NCBI GenBank assembly: GCA_027382625.1
Contig: JAJKFJ010021298.1
Span: forward strand, 1 to 64,000
Source: Tetmemena sp. SeJ-2015
Taxonomy: Eukaryota > Ciliophora > Spirotrichea > Sporadotrichida > Oxytrichidae
Reading direction: 5' to 3'
DNA length: 64,000 bases
Shown in pieces: positions 22,500 through 35,068 of this stretch; the stretch's first letter is position 1; each line of letters opens with the position of its first letter. A program made the translations under genes and the position numbers. The notes under the pieces are model-generated. The model saw only the letters and a program-made list of their open reading frames with translations, did not search any database and was not told the DNA's origin.

Positions 22500-23995
22500 C
22501 GTAATATGGTAATTCTTATAGAAGAAAAAAACTTTTATAATTTATATCTTAAAGACTTGAGAGAGAGAAAAGAGAGAGAGAGAGATATTTTCAAGATATA
22601 AGATAAAATATATGCGCTTATTTAATCAGATTAAATAATTTTTTGTATAAAAATATACACAAATTAATTTAGAATCTTCAAAGTTTTATCTTTTTTGTTT
22701 GTTAAAAATTATTTCTCATGCAGTCTTCTTCTCTATTTAATTTTCCATCTTTAAATAATCTTCTTCCCATTCTTTACATACCTTAACCTAATTATATTTG
22801 CAGATAAAAGGGCCTTTCTAATAAAATAGAAATGATTTAAATTTAAAGCAATTTAACTTAAGAATGAAAAGCACTTTTAAAAATAAAGGAGTTACTTTAT
22901 AAAGCTTATTAGATTTTGAAGTAACTTAATTCCTTTTAATAAAATAAACATAATTTTATAATGATTCTATGAATCACTATCAATAATACAATTTTTCTTC
23001 GGCTTTTTTTTTAAAGAAAAATATCTTTTTGCAACTTGATCCTACTGTATTATTTAATCACTTTGTTGAACTAAGAGTAGGGCAACAATTAGAGGTCCTA
23101 CTGAAGAGTTTTCCGGCCTTTTCTAGGATTTTTTATATCAATAGAGTAATTTAATAAACTAAGATTAAAAATATATATTATAGGTATCAATTGCTGGCCA
23201 TATATTTGTTTACTGCGGTATTATGGCTTTGATAAGACCTTCTTATGAATCATTTTTTCTAATCTCATTGAATAAATTCAATGAAATCCTTTTGTTTAAA
23301 TCCTTTTGTTTATTCACATTATTCCGAGGACAAATTTAAGTTATGCCGAATCATATTAGGAAATATTATTTTGGCTATAGGGTCTTCCTTAATTTTCAGA
23401 TATTTAATTTATATAGGAACCCCTAATACGTTATGAGCCAAATAGTGTAAGAGTAGAATGCTCTCCACTTTTATAATTTTATAACGAATGATACCTCAAA
23501 TTAGCAATCGATTTTTGCTCTTAAAACTTATAAAGTCTTTAATAATTATGCAACTCAAATATAAAAATCAAGGCTTATTCAATCTGAGGTATAACTAAAT
23601 AAATGCATCTATGATTATTCTTCCTTAATTTTTCACAATTTTGGTTCTTCATTTTTTAAATAAAAACATTGATCATATTTATTTTCGAAAATTATCAACA
23701 TTTATTTTTTCAACTTAAATAATAAACATAGTGCTAATTTGGGGAAGGAAATTCAGCGAGCTAAAATATTTAAGCATTTTTTAAAATTTGTAACTTAATT
23801 TTAATTTTAAAAAAAATTTATGAAAAAAAATAAATTTCAAATAAATGAAAGCAATATAAAAGATTATAAATGATAATTAAATAAAAATTAGGAGACTAAA
23901 TTAACTCATCTCCTTAAAATTAAATTTATTAAGTAATTGATTTAGAGCATTAAGAAGGAGGAACGGTAAAGACAGCGACGGAAGTACGAGTTCAA
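22500..23995. other. AT-rich spacer, no gene recognised
   Basis: Contains a short AG-rich simple repeat (about 22560-22590, gagagagaaaagagagag) and otherwise nothing protein-like. Confidence 0.5.
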
Positions 23996-24004
23996 GTAAA
24001 TAAA

Positions 24005-24990
24005 TTGCACAGCATCTCAGCCGCAAATACTGCAGTGAACACATAGTCCAAGTTCTCAGAGGCTATTATCTATATTCAAACAAAAATTATTTTATATTTA
24101 TTTCCTTCTATTATAAACTATTTTTCCCTAAATTAAATCTTAATTTTCATACTCTAATTGTATTCAATAACATTCCCAAAAACTTTTCTTAATAAGAACA
24201 TAAATTTATATAACCTTTATATTAGGAATTAAGTTTTGAGGTCTGCGATATTTTTATTAAAAGAATACTCTTTTCAGGTAAAAGTAAACGAGACAAAAAT
24301 GATTTTATTTTCAGTCATCAAAACCCAATTATCAGATTTTGGAAAATAAAACTTCCTTCCCGTTTTTTCCTTTTATAATTTCCAACAAAAAAAAACAATA
24401 TAATAGTTATATGCTTTAAGCATAAAGTCATAAAATTCCTTATTTTAATAAATCTGATTAAAAAATCGCAGTGTGATAATTTGAGTAAGACTTTTTAAAT
24501 TCTTCAATGAGAAGATATTCAAAATTTAAATGAAAGATTCGAACTTGCCGTTGGTGACCATACGGTAGAGGAATCTGCGGAGTATATTTTTCTACAACAT
24601 ACATTTAAAGGAAGAAGTTACTTACTTTGGGGAAAATGTAGATGGCGCTCTCGCACTCCACGCCTCTGTAGATCTGCTTCCTCACTTCCTTCATCTCCTA
24701 CTGCTTCGCGTAAACCTACAACCCAATATAACATTGCATAATTTATTCATCTTAGTTTAGAGCGTTTCCAAATCGATCTCAACTGACTCATCCAGGATGT
24801 TGCTCACGGGCGCCTCCACAACTCCGTTGGCGCTCTTGTTCGTGGAGTTGGCGTTGGGCTTCTTCTTCTTCTTGCGCTTCCCCTTCGAGTTCCCGAACTT
24901 GCTCGCCTCGTCCAGGTCGATCTCTTCCAGACCCTAGATGAACTACTCGCCCTCCTTCTGATGCATGCCCTTTATGCGCTCCTTCTCTCT
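24005..24990 (-). CDS. CavM linker/domain III pieces, cluster A
   Basis: Third copy, adjoining domain II. k at about 24985-24765 (EKERIKGMHQKEG, NILDESVEIDLETL), k+1 at about 24717-24630, a GTAAGT...TGTAG intron, k+2 at about 24597-24530 (NILRRFLYRMVTNGKFESFI), and k+3 at about 24075-24005 (SENLDYVFTAVFAAEMLC) ending in TTGCACAGC (24005-24013). No S1 piece is seen between k+2 and k+3. Upstream of k the sequence turns into short homopolymers (25000-25090) instead of the expected end of S6 and TPEKRAA, so the link to domain II is unreliable here. Confidence 0.65.
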
Positions 24991-25084
24991 GGGGTTCTCG
25001 GGGTTTCTGGTTTTTGAAAAGGGAAAAGGTGGAATTGAAAAAAAAATTCAGAAGCATGAAACTTTTTTTCAAGAGTGTATCGGT

Positions 25085-25920
25085 TATTTTTCCTTTTTCA
25101 GATAAGCTTAGTTTCCGATAAAGATACATGAGATGAAATAGATCGCTGAGAGGAACTTATTTGAGGTGCCTCCAAGTGCTAAGAAAAGTACACTATTCCA
25201 GTTCTCTGTAGATAGCAGAATGAAAGATGTGATGAATGCTTGATTAAATGAGTCAAAGTTATATCTGAAGGGAGCATCTGCCACATCAAATCCTCCTCCG
25301 AACATTTACATTCCCAGTAGTGCATAGATAAATATGAAGAGGAAAAGTAGCAAAGCCAAATACACAAAGCTGCTGAAACTACGCTAGATAACTGCGATGA
25401 TGTTCATCATGGACTTCAGTCCTCTAAGAAGTCTAGCCACTCTCAGGACTCTGAAAGCTCTGATGATTCTAACTGAACGCAGAGCTTTTAAGGCTCCTTT
25501 ACCAGACATATCTCAAAATATGGAAAGTGATGAATGAATTTTTAAGGAGCATGAAAACTAGTTCAACCAGAGAGAGGATAACTATGATTCCATCCATGTA
25601 GTTTAGCTTATCTCTCAGATATTTAGTGATTCCGATTGCAAGTATTTTCAAAGCCATTTCCACTGCGAAAGTTATAAACTAATGATGAAGTGGAAGGGAT
25701 AATTTAAACTTCATTACAAGTTTAGTAAAGAAGGTGTTGAGAAGGGTGAGTATATCTGCAGTTTTCTGGTCTATACCATAGTAATCTACTGCGAGCACTA
25801 CAGTATTTGCAAAGACACATGCTGTCATGAAATTCTCAACGAACATTCCTTTCATCAAGTGTTTTAAGGCTACTCTAGCTCTTTTCAAAAATCCAAAAGG
25901 ACCATGAGGCCTATTACATT
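25085..25920 (-). CDS. CavM domain II
   Basis: S1 FVENFMTACVFANTVVLAVD; S2 NTFFT|FAVEMALKILAIGI (split by an IES); S3 [19 protein letters not shown]4 [20 protein letters not shown] (Arg/Lys every third residue); S5 [21 protein letters not shown]-loop filter LLSTENWNSVLF with Glu; S6 [10 protein letters not shown], then MLLN before the sequence degrades at about 25080. CavP has each element in order. Frame and TAG/TAA-as-Gln reading were needed at 25390 and 25310. It is followed directly by cluster A of the linker. Confidence 0.85.
25673..25726 (-). other. In-frame IES in CavM S2, pointer ACT
   Basis: ttctttACT ... ataACTttcgcag (plus AGT at 25724-25726 and 25670-25672). The insert is 54 bp, a multiple of three with no TGA, so it translates as about 18 extra residues. 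Removal gives NTFFTFAVEMALKI, a normal S2. Confidence 0.75.
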
Positions 25921-28900
25921 AAAAAAAATACTTATAGAATGATTTATCTTAAGCCATACTCGTATCTTACTAAGGGCATTAAGCGCAAGCCTGGCTTTGT
26001 ATGGATCAAATCTCTACATGATGTCTTGACCACTCCACTCTGACTTATCTATTGCTCTTTACTTAGCTGCTTCTTTGGCTGCTTGAATCTAATCGAGGTA
26101 GTTAAGTTCTCTGTCAATGAAGAAATCGTCATTCGCTATGGGCTCCTCCTCACTAGATTCTGAATACTCATCATCTCCTTCATCATCATTTTTGTGGGTC
26201 TATTCAATCAAACCTTGCAAACCTCCAGCTGCCTGTAGTTTCTTCTACTATATGAGTTTCTTCTTTTTCTTGGCCTCGGCTTAGGGGTCAGGATACATGT
26301 TCTCTCCGTCCAAGCCTATCTTATCTGGCAGCTTATATTACTCAATAATTTTTGTAAAGCTTTGTAAAGTGTACTGATGAGAAGACTCTGGACTTCTTGA
26401 CTTCGTCATTTAGGCGTTTAAGTATCTGTTTCTCTGTCAGAGCTTCTGGTCTAGGCAAGTAGTAGTTTATCTCCCCTTTGGGTATATTAGTTACGCGTGA
26501 CTAAGAAGCAACTCCCTTAGCAACACCTGAATTATTATTTGAAGGGCCTTGTAAAGTAGCTGCCTTATTGGCGCTGTTCAAGTTATTCTGTTGACTGTGC
26601 ATCATAGAGTTAGGAACGTTTTGAGACTTGTTGTTGGCGCGGCCTCTGTCAGTGCCTAAACTGGAGCCTCTCCCATGACCACCTTGGTAACCTCCTCTTC
26701 CTCTTCTCTTAGATAAATTGCTAGGGTTGGCTGCTCGATTGTTTTGAGTCTGACTTCTCCTACTATTTGGTCCACCAGATAGTTTGGTGTTGATCCTTCT
26801 AATTGCTCCTGCAAGTTGAAGTTGCAAGGTTTATCCAACTCTTTGACTCGCCATCATATCGTAGGACTAATTGTAAACGCTACCATTCATTGACCTTTGA
26901 TCAGCTGGGATCCCCTCGCCACTTAATACAGCCATCCCTATAGGGTTGTTAGAACCTGCTCTGGCATAGACCTCAGCGTTATTTTCTATCTCTCCTCCGT
27001 GCTCTGAGCCATCCTTACTTAATCCAAACATAGTATTAGCATGTTAGAGTGTTGGCTCCTCCACTATAGTATCAAAGTTACGAGTTTGCTTCAGCTAGTC
27101 GTAGTAGTTCTTGTTCATCATCTTGTTCTCAGCGTGTGGCTTGTTAATAACGATAGAGAGGGTTCCCGTCACATGAATATTTGAGCGGTGGTCCACATTG
27201 TACTCGTCCTCTAATCTCTTAAGAATAGTCTCCTGATTATCGTCTGAGCTAAGCTGCTCGTTTATAAGCAAGTCTTCAAAGAATTTCTTCTATCCAAGTA
27301 CTATCTTCCTTTAGTAGGGCTGATGTTTGGGCTAGTTGCCATCTCCAGACCATCCTTTGACTTTCGTCCAAGCATTTATACGAACCGAGGTCTGCTTCTA
27401 TTTCTTATTATCAGGCTATGTCTCTCTTTATATCATCATACCTTTCTAAGTGTGGTTGACGTTCTGGTGAATGAAATCCTTCTGCCGAGTGTCTCGATCC
27501 TCGAAGACATCGTTAACAGAAGAGAAGCGATAGTTCTTCATCCTGATTACCAACTTCTTTTTCTTATCCTTGAGTACTTGCTCCATATCTGGGAAAATTT
27601 CTACCGCTTCGTTGTCTTCCTCTAGATTGTGGGGATTATTATTTGCGTTTTGTAAATTAGCCGTACTACCTTGATGGCCTGAGATTATGCCACCTCTATT
27701 TTTCCGCTTATCAAGCTCGCTCTGCATCTCTCTTTGGAATTTTTAGACTTCCAACTCAAAAGCATGCTTCTACTTTTCTTCTAAGGGTTGCTCACCGCCT
27801 GATAAAGAGGGGTCAACTTGACACACTTCTATTCCTCTCATTTAGGGCCCATTTGGTTTGTTGTTGCCTAATCCTCTATCAAGATTGTTCAAGTTCTTAT
27901 AAATAAGTACCTGTCTTCGCCTCTTCCGAGTCATACTCAAACTCTTGCGTGCCACTTCTCATCAAGACTTGTCTTTGAGCCTTCTTAGTTGTTGTGAACC
28001 AAATTGATTCATGTTCTTCTTCTTGCATACCCAGTTTTCGCTCTTCTGCAATCATATCAGACTCTTGCTGCCAACTATCTCGATGCAAGAACTTGTCTTT
28101 GAGCTTCTTTATTGACTTAAGTGACAGCCACCCTTGAGTTCGATGTATCTCTTCTTTCTAGCCCTTTCTTTCAGCTCCTTTGCAATTTGTTCTAAGGAAT
28201 CTTCTGCCAATACAATTAGAGCCTGGGCGAAGAACTTAGACCTGCGCAATCTCATACGTTCTTCCTTATACTTGAACTTAAGGTGCTGCTACTGCAGTTA
28301 AAGTTCTCTCTTCTGCTCTGATTAAGCCCTGATAGTGTGCTCAAATACCTTCTCCTTTAAGTTCTAAGCTAATTTCTGCTACAAGTTGAGCTTGTGTAAT
28401 GGGTTAATTCCCTGTCCCACAGAGTGATGGCCAGTTCTAGCATCTCAGTTGTTGTTTTACCCATCGTCGGTTAAGTTTGTAACTTTGAAGCGTTCAATGG
28501 CTTTTTCTTGTTGCCTAAGGCCATTGGAGAAGTACGAGCGCTGTTGTGAATATTGATGCCTTTGTTATAGTTAGTTGTAATTACTTGCAATTGATTGTTT
28601 TTTCCATCTTAATTCTAACCTTAAAACTATACTTTATCCCTTTATAAACATTCTGCGGGTGAACTTGATTTCTGTGAAGATTCTCTCTAGAGATTTGAGT
28701 TTGGTAGTTCCTGTTCAAGCCTGGAGCAGCTCCTTGAGGTTACTGTGATCTAGATCTCTTCAGGAGCTCTTGCACTTCTGCCTCTATCATTTCTATGCGG
28801 CGCTACTTCTTCTTCGTGCAACCTTGGAAGAATCGCACTGCTCGCTTGGCCAGAGAGTTTTCGTCCCCTCCACTGCTATTATCAGCTTTTCCTCTCTTCT

Positions 28901-31070
28901 TCTTGCCTTTCTTTTACTACTACTGTTGCTACTACTCTTCCAACTCTAATTGCTTGATCTCCTCCAGGTTTAGTCCTAAGGCTTCATGTGGAAGCTGAGG
29001 AATTTATCCTTTCTGAGGGGAGATGGTTGATCTGCGCATGAGATTCACTCTCTTCTGCTGAGCTCGCTTTGCGATACTGAGTCCAGAGATTAGCTAAATC
29101 TGATTAGCGTTTTAAAAGGCGCCATGGACTGGCTCTCTCTCGTTTAATCCTAAGATCCTGCTAATTTAATCAAGCTTTTAGAAATTTCATATTTCCTCTA
29201 ACTTATAAGTTTCTTGTTGCTTCTCATTGCTTGCATCAATAAAGGTAGGCCCGTGCATTGAGAAAATCTGAGTAACGTTGTTCAAATTCATGTCACTGGG
29301 CTCATCATTCACAGGTAGAGACTCGTTGCTATTCTTCTAGAAACGAAATATATCATTCTGATAGAAGAATTTAAAGAAAGCAGTTCCTGAAGATGGGTTA
29401 CTGGGCTCGTTGCTTGGATCGTTGCTGCTGCTTTACTTTGCGGCTTAGGTCTTGCCCACCCAGTTGAAGACTCTAGGCTTGATAGATTTGGTTTCCACTG
29501 TAGCCATAGTTGACTTGCGATTATATTTCAAGGCTCCAGGTGTGATGCCAAGATTATCATCTAGGAGCTCCATCAAATCATCTTGATTAGCATATCTATT
29601 AACATCATGATATAAATCTTCGTTAATAGGTCCATTTTTCTTAGAACTGGGGTAACTTTTGATTTGATCTATGTCGAGATCATCTTATAAATTGAAATAC
29701 GATTCTCATTTAAAATCTGCTATCATCTAAGAACTTTGGCTCACCATCACTGTACTCGTCATCACCAACCATGTCATCGCCAAAGAAGTCAATGACGTTG
29801 AAGTTCTTCGCTATCTTCTCGTAGATCTCTCGTTTGAGGCGCTTGATTTCATCTGAGTCGGCTTTCTCAGAGAATTGCTTCTTGGCTTTGATGCCTGCGA
29901 AGCCTCCCATAAGTAGCCTAGCTGACTGAGGCTAGGGCTCTATCTGACTATTATATTGCTGCTCTTGTTAAGATAAGTGGTGCTGGAAAGGTGGATAGTG
30001 ACCGTTTGGGTAGTTCTAAGGCTGTCTCTGTATTTCGAAAACCTAGCCAAGCCAGGGTGAGACTTTACTCTTGGTCAAAGTCTGAGTGCGATTTAAGGTG
30101 GCTCCCTACTGCTTTATATTCTAGGGCTTCTCATAATAGAAATTGTAAAGTGATAAGTTAAAGTGAGTGGTTTTCATCAGACCTAGCGTATTTCCTCTCA
30201 TCAGTCTCGACTTCTTACTCTATAGTGAGAGCGTTGATGCCGTGCGAGATCGACTGCACAGATTCTTGCTCCTCCAACTCCTTGATAGTGTTCCCAAAGT
30301 TCATTCCCTTGAGTCCAAGAGTTTCCCTGGACTGTTTGCCTTACTTTCCAGGAACTTACAAGTGCTGGTTGGAGAATGGAGTCGCATTGGAATTAAGACT
30401 ACTCTGTTGCTAGAATGTTAGCTGGTTCATTTGTAGCTAGGAGGTGCTCTAATGGTTGAGGAAAGGGTTTGGTTGAGAGTTGTCTTGCCATCCACTATTC
30501 TGGTCTTAGGAGTATTTTTCTTCCTTTATTGAAAGCTACTTGAAGTAAACTACAGACTTAAGAATCTTTAAACTCAAAGTATAAGTGTTAGAGAGATATG
30601 TGTGTTTACTTGGTGTTGAAGATATCTGCGTAGTTGAGCTTAGGTTTATCAGTTCTGGGGTGTGGAAGAGCAGGCTAAATACTTGATTGGAGAACTCCTC
30701 CTGGAATGGTGATTCCGAATTGGAACTAAGCGTGCTGGAAATGGCTCTCTATAAAATGAGTAGCATGGTCATGCATATTTTAGGCTGTTGTACTTATCTC
30801 CGCTATTTTGAGAGTAGCTGAAGATGGAGCTACCTCTAGGAGTGATCTTGTCCTTGACCTCTCTCTGCTTTATTGCAAAATCAATGCGTTTCATCAACTC
30901 CTCCAGCTTCGCCTTGTCCTTCATAATCTTCTTAGAGCGAGGACTCAGATCCTGGTTTTCCTCTATCTCCTTCAGCCTTCTCTAGACCTTAGTAAGTGGG
31001 GGTGCTTCATCTCCGTCATCATTGCCTCCTCCGTTGACGTTATGGTTGATGATGTGGTCGTCGTCCTCCT
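25920..31070 (-). CDS. CavM domain I-II cytoplasmic linker, very long
   Basis: About 5 kb of minus-strand coding pieces between domains I and II, rich in Gln, Asn, Ser and charged residues when TAA/TAG are Gln. Examples: RRGRGGYQGGHGRGSSLGTD (26.6-26.7 kb), a likely coiled coil near 28.1-28.4 kb, and RLKREIYEKIAKNFNVIDFF plus GDDEYSDGEPKF (29.7-29.9 kb). CavP has a linker of similar size (46.3-51.6 kb), which supports one continuous gene rather than several. No catalytic domain was recognised. Short AT-rich inserts break it at several points. Calcium-channel I-II linkers in animals are much shorter, so this is a lineage feature. Confidence 0.6.
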
Positions 31071-32340
31071 CACTTCTCATCTCCATAGATCTTGGGCTTC
31101 TTCTTGGCTATATCCCTCAAGTTAGCACTCTGTGGCTGTTCTTGTTGTGCTCCTCTGTGAACTTGCTCTTGATGACGGCGAGGGTCAAGTTGATGAGGAA
31201 GAAGGAACCTATGAAGACGATGGGCACGAAGTAGATGATTGTCCATTGCTCGACTGTGGCCTCCACTGCAACCATGATACCAGTCCATCCTTCCAAAGTG
31301 ATAATGATGAATACCTGTAGGAACCCATAGAAGATCAATGCTTATAATAAAGTGAAGAGGGTAATCTTCTTGATATTGAATTGTTAACAAGATATTGTCG
31401 AAGTTAGTGGCCCCATTGTTAGGGTTAGCCATACTCTTGCCACACTCGTACCCTGGTCGGCATTCAAATAATAATCTAATCTATATTTATAACGATAGAG
31501 GATAATAGTGATGATGTGGCTCCTCCACAGAGCACATCATTAGGATCATAAAGTCCTGTCTCCACGTTGAAACACCTATTTAGCAGAGAGCCTGAAAACA
31601 GCTGGACTCCTGCTATTGCAAAAACTAGGAAGAAGAATAGTAGCACGAGGATTGTGTCTCTCAGCAGAGGCATGGAAGAGATCAAGGCTTGCACTATAAC
31701 TCTCAATCCTTGAATACTTGAAATTTAAATCCCTAATTAATCTACAATGAGCATTTAATTGTTCTGAGAGGTCTGATGACTCTGAAAGATCTCAGAACTG
31801 AGAGGTTAACTCCTCCACCAGAGAGGATAATTGACAGATAGCCAGATATCACAATCACGAAATCCAATATGTTCCAGGCATCTCTCAGATAGGCCCCTTT
31901 GTTGAAAATGAATCCATAGCCGATTATTTTCAAGGCCATTTCAGCAGTGTAAAGGTACTAGAAAACATCGTCCATGATGTTAAAAATTAACTTATCCTTG
32001 TGAGAATATAGTTCATGACTGATTATAGGTCGGTTGCTATGCTGTGAGGGGGTCATCTAAAGCGAGAAACATAGAGTTTGCGCAAATGACTGCAATGGAA
32101 GCACTTTCAAAATAGCGATTGGAGATGATGAGCATGGCTACTCTGTTTGTGACAATCCTGGCTTTCATAAGGAGTTTTCTAACACTCAGACATGGACACC
32201 TATCATAGTAATCATTTATTGCGTCGAGAGGATCCTTATCTACGATTCTGTAAAATGCAACAGTTAAGAATTTTGGGATATCATATCTCAATTTTGGATA
32301 AGTTTCAGCTTCCATCTACTTATTATGTCTCATCTCGTCT
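31070..32340 (-). CDS. CavM domain I
   Basis: Starts with the conserved pre-S1 block KFLTVAFYRIVDKDPLDAIN and DYYDRCPCLSVRKLLMKARI, then S1 ESASIAVICANSMFLALDDP; S2 YTAEMALKIIGYGF; S3 AWNILDFVIVISGYL; S4 LSVLRSFRVIRPLRTI; S4-S5 GLRVIVQALISSMPLLRDTI; S5 LVLLFFFLVFAIAGVQLFSG; Cys-rich turret; filter IITLEGWTGIM with Glu; S6 FIGSFFLINLTLAVIKSKF. The same order is seen in CavP. IESs at 31726-31760 and 31336-31393 must be removed. Between DDPLT and SHKDKLIF (about 32030) the frame shifts by one base without an obvious insert, a possible sequence error. Confidence 0.85.
31336..31393 (-). other. IES in CavM domain I pore, pointer ATCTT
   Basis: acaatATCTTgttaac ... cattgATCTTctatggg (plus AAGAT at 31389-31393 and 31331-31335), 58 bp. 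Removal gives NFDNIFYGFLQVFIIITLEG, the pore helix leading into the filter. Confidence 0.8.
31726..31760 (-). other. IES in CavM S4-S5 link, pointer AATT
   Basis: agaacAATTaaatg ... taAATTtcaag (AATT at 31757-31760 and 31722-31725), 35 bp. Removal gives PLRTISSIQGLRVIVQ, identical to CavP at this point. Confidence 0.85.
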
Positions 32341-34959
32341 TAGAAATGAGGGTCACTCTTGGCCAAAAGAAACCCAATCTCTTCCTGCAATCTTAAAATT
32401 GACAAAACAATAAAAAAATTTAGGTTTAATAAAAGATAATGGACATAGATTAAAGTGAAATAATCTTTGTTAGTTAGCAGTAACATCAGGCATGCGAATG
32501 TACTTTGAGCGATCGCTCTCATCATCTGGGATATATTTCTTGATTAAGTGTGACACTTTGCGACTTGGGTGATTATACTCGGAGTCCCCTCCAAAGTTAA
32601 AGTGTCCCTAAGACTCCCTCATAGTTAATGGACCATAAGTAGAGCATAAATTACCATATCTCAAGTCAATTCTTATTACATATGAAAGTGTTGTAGATGC
32701 CATCGCTGTCAGTGTGATCATACTTCTTTTTTGCTTCTTAAACTGAGCGAGCCTCCTAGTCAGCTGAGAATCCTCTCTCAAATCCATCCTTACCGTTCAA
32801 ATTCAAAGGATCTAGATGATTTCGAAATATGTTTACGCTAAAAATTGCACATACTTATTCTATGATTAGGGCCATAGTTGTTTAGTCCATGGTTGATCTG
32901 ATCCTCTAAGCTCATTATTGACATTCTATTTCCAGCAAGCTAGCTGTTAAAAATCATGGAGTCCTAGTGAATAAAGTTCTAGCTTAAATCGTTCTAGGAA
33001 AAGGCCCCCATATTCAAGTTTAAAAAAATTACAACATTTATTTATGATAAAGAGATATTTAATGATTGGCTCCACTCTGCCCTTATATGTTCCTCCCCTT
33101 GAAAGGATTGATCTGTATATTGCTTAATATCCCACTGCCTTCCTTTTTAAGAGCTACTTTGGCCGTGCTCTGTAGTTCTTTCCCAGTGCTCTTAATCTTC
33201 TGGGTATTCTAATGACTCAAACTCTGCCCTTCAGCTACGCTCTCAAGTTTTAACCTCGGTGAAAGTTTCACTTGCAGAGGCCCTCTTTAATCCTAAACTT
33301 AAAATATTTTCCTTCAGTCTTAAGATATATTTCTAGCATCGTTTACTTATTGCCTTGCTTTGAAATGATCTTCTGTAGATAGCCAGTCTGAAGCTGGGGC
33401 CCTCCTGAAGCATAGCCGTTACTAGCTCCTTGTCTTAAGTTGACTATGTTCTAGTAGTTGTTGTTGATCAACCTTTTGTCTGCATACTGCTGAGGATTGA
33501 AGTTCTCAGAAAAGATGAAAGAGTTATCGGCAGGCCACCTGCATCTCGGCCAATTAGGTTTAGTCCCGAGTGTGCTGATATGTAAGACTCATCGTTCATA
33601 TTTAAACTCAACTTTTTATAGAATCTTAATACGTTATGATAAACAAATACCTTTAATATTTCCTTCTAGTCTGTTGATTTGATTCTGAACTTGCTGATAA
33701 TTATCCAGATGTGAGTTGTTTCCCTTTCCAAAGGACTGTCGCTCTTTGTGGTTAACTTTGTCTGCTGATCTGTCTTGGAATGGATACTACTGCGGCTGCT
33801 GCTGATAGTAGCCTTGCTTCTTTGGATCTTACTTTAGGCCATTCACATACTTAAAAATTTTAATAAAACTTCTCTCTTACTCTATATATATTGATGTCAG
33901 TTAGGGCAGAGGGATTCTAGCCTGCCTACTTGGAGTTGAGAAGATTCTTGGGTTACTGGTTTTGAGGCTGCTACTTGTTGGGGGTGAATCCTTTCTGGTG
34001 TTGCATCTGTGCCTGCTTCAAATTCTGGATGTTGATGTGTAGGTTTGGATTCTTGCGAGCATTTAGGCTCATCGACTGGCCATTGGGCTGCTGTGTACTT
34101 CTCGTCTAATCTTTCTCCTCTGCGAATCTTCTGCTGTTCTATTTGTCAAACAAAGATGTATGCGATCCGTATTTGTCAAGAGACTGCTGTTGGCGATTAT
34201 GGTACATGGGGAGGGTAAATTTAGGATTCTAGCCACTCAGGTCTCCATCATTCTGACCCTTATTCATCAAGGTGGAGGCCACGTGGTCCTAATTCTACTG
34301 CTTTCTAACGTTTCTCATACCAGCTGAAGGAAGGCCGGGAGAGTCTATTAAATCACTCAAGTCGTCTGCTTCTCTTCTATTCAATAAATTTAAGTAAAAT
34401 TATTCTCTTCCGAGTGCTTTCAGATTTTGAACATTAAACTTCTGCTGTGCAATGGGCTTGTAGCTAAGATTGATAAAGATTTAATAAAAGCAATAAATAT
34501 ATGTGAGATTAACGTAATAAACTTTTAGGTGATTGATGTTGTTAGAGTTCCTTAATCCAGCCGTTGCCACACTCTAGTTAAAGTTCTTATCTCTATGCCT
34601 GGGTTCTTGCCTCTGTGGCCCACTCTCATGGTCAAAGCTGATGTCCATACCGCTGTTGGGAACAAATCCTTCGAATCCTTTGTTGATAAATGGCTTCTAC
34701 GTCTGATTGAATCTCTCGTCCTTATTTGGGGAGTTCTGATTTGAAAATAAGTGAAATGGATTGAGATCTATTATATTCTCTGATTGGAGGAGTGGACTTT
34801 TGGATCCCTAAGTGTGGGAGAGAAGTGTTGATGGTGGCGTCTGTGAGAGTTAGCTCCACCATTTTTAGCAGCGTAGTTCTCTGAGAGTATCTCCTTGTCT
34901 GATATATGATCTGCGAATGATTCTGAAGGCAGGCCAAAGCTGCTTGAACTTTTCATCAT
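32340..34959 (-). CDS. CavM N-terminal cytoplasmic region
   Basis: ATG at 34957-34959: MMKSSSSFGLPSESFADH, then ISDKEILSEN. CavP has SSFQLPSDLDNDNISDKEVDSF near its start, so this is the true N-terminus of the pair. It continues as disordered Gln/Asn/Ser-rich pieces (RFNQTQKPFINKGFEGFVPN at 34.7 kb; FNVQNLKALGRE and QNQQPKNLLNSKQ at 34.4-33.9 kb), a GTATTT...ATCAG intron-like insert at about 33650-33575, then INPFKGRN, and before domain I the blocks HLIKKYIPDDESDRSKYI and LQEEIGFLLAKSDPHF. Reading frame changes near 33300 were not resolved. Confidence 0.65.
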
Positions 34960-35068
34960 CTCATCTTCGTCGTAAAGTTATTAAAATTGGCCACCGAAGA
35001 TAAAGTAACAAGAAATGTTGAGAGAAAAAATTATAGGAAGTATAGCAGTTGAATTAGAGACAATTTAA

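Noticed and set aside
22560..22590. Regulatory purine tract
   Set aside because: A short AG simple repeat without any nearby gene start; nothing supports a function.
24788..25129. Minus-strand ORF with Arg/Glu/His-rich protein
   Set aside because: It is an out-of-frame reading of the channel linker; the correct frame gives KERIKGMHQKEG and matches clusters B and C.
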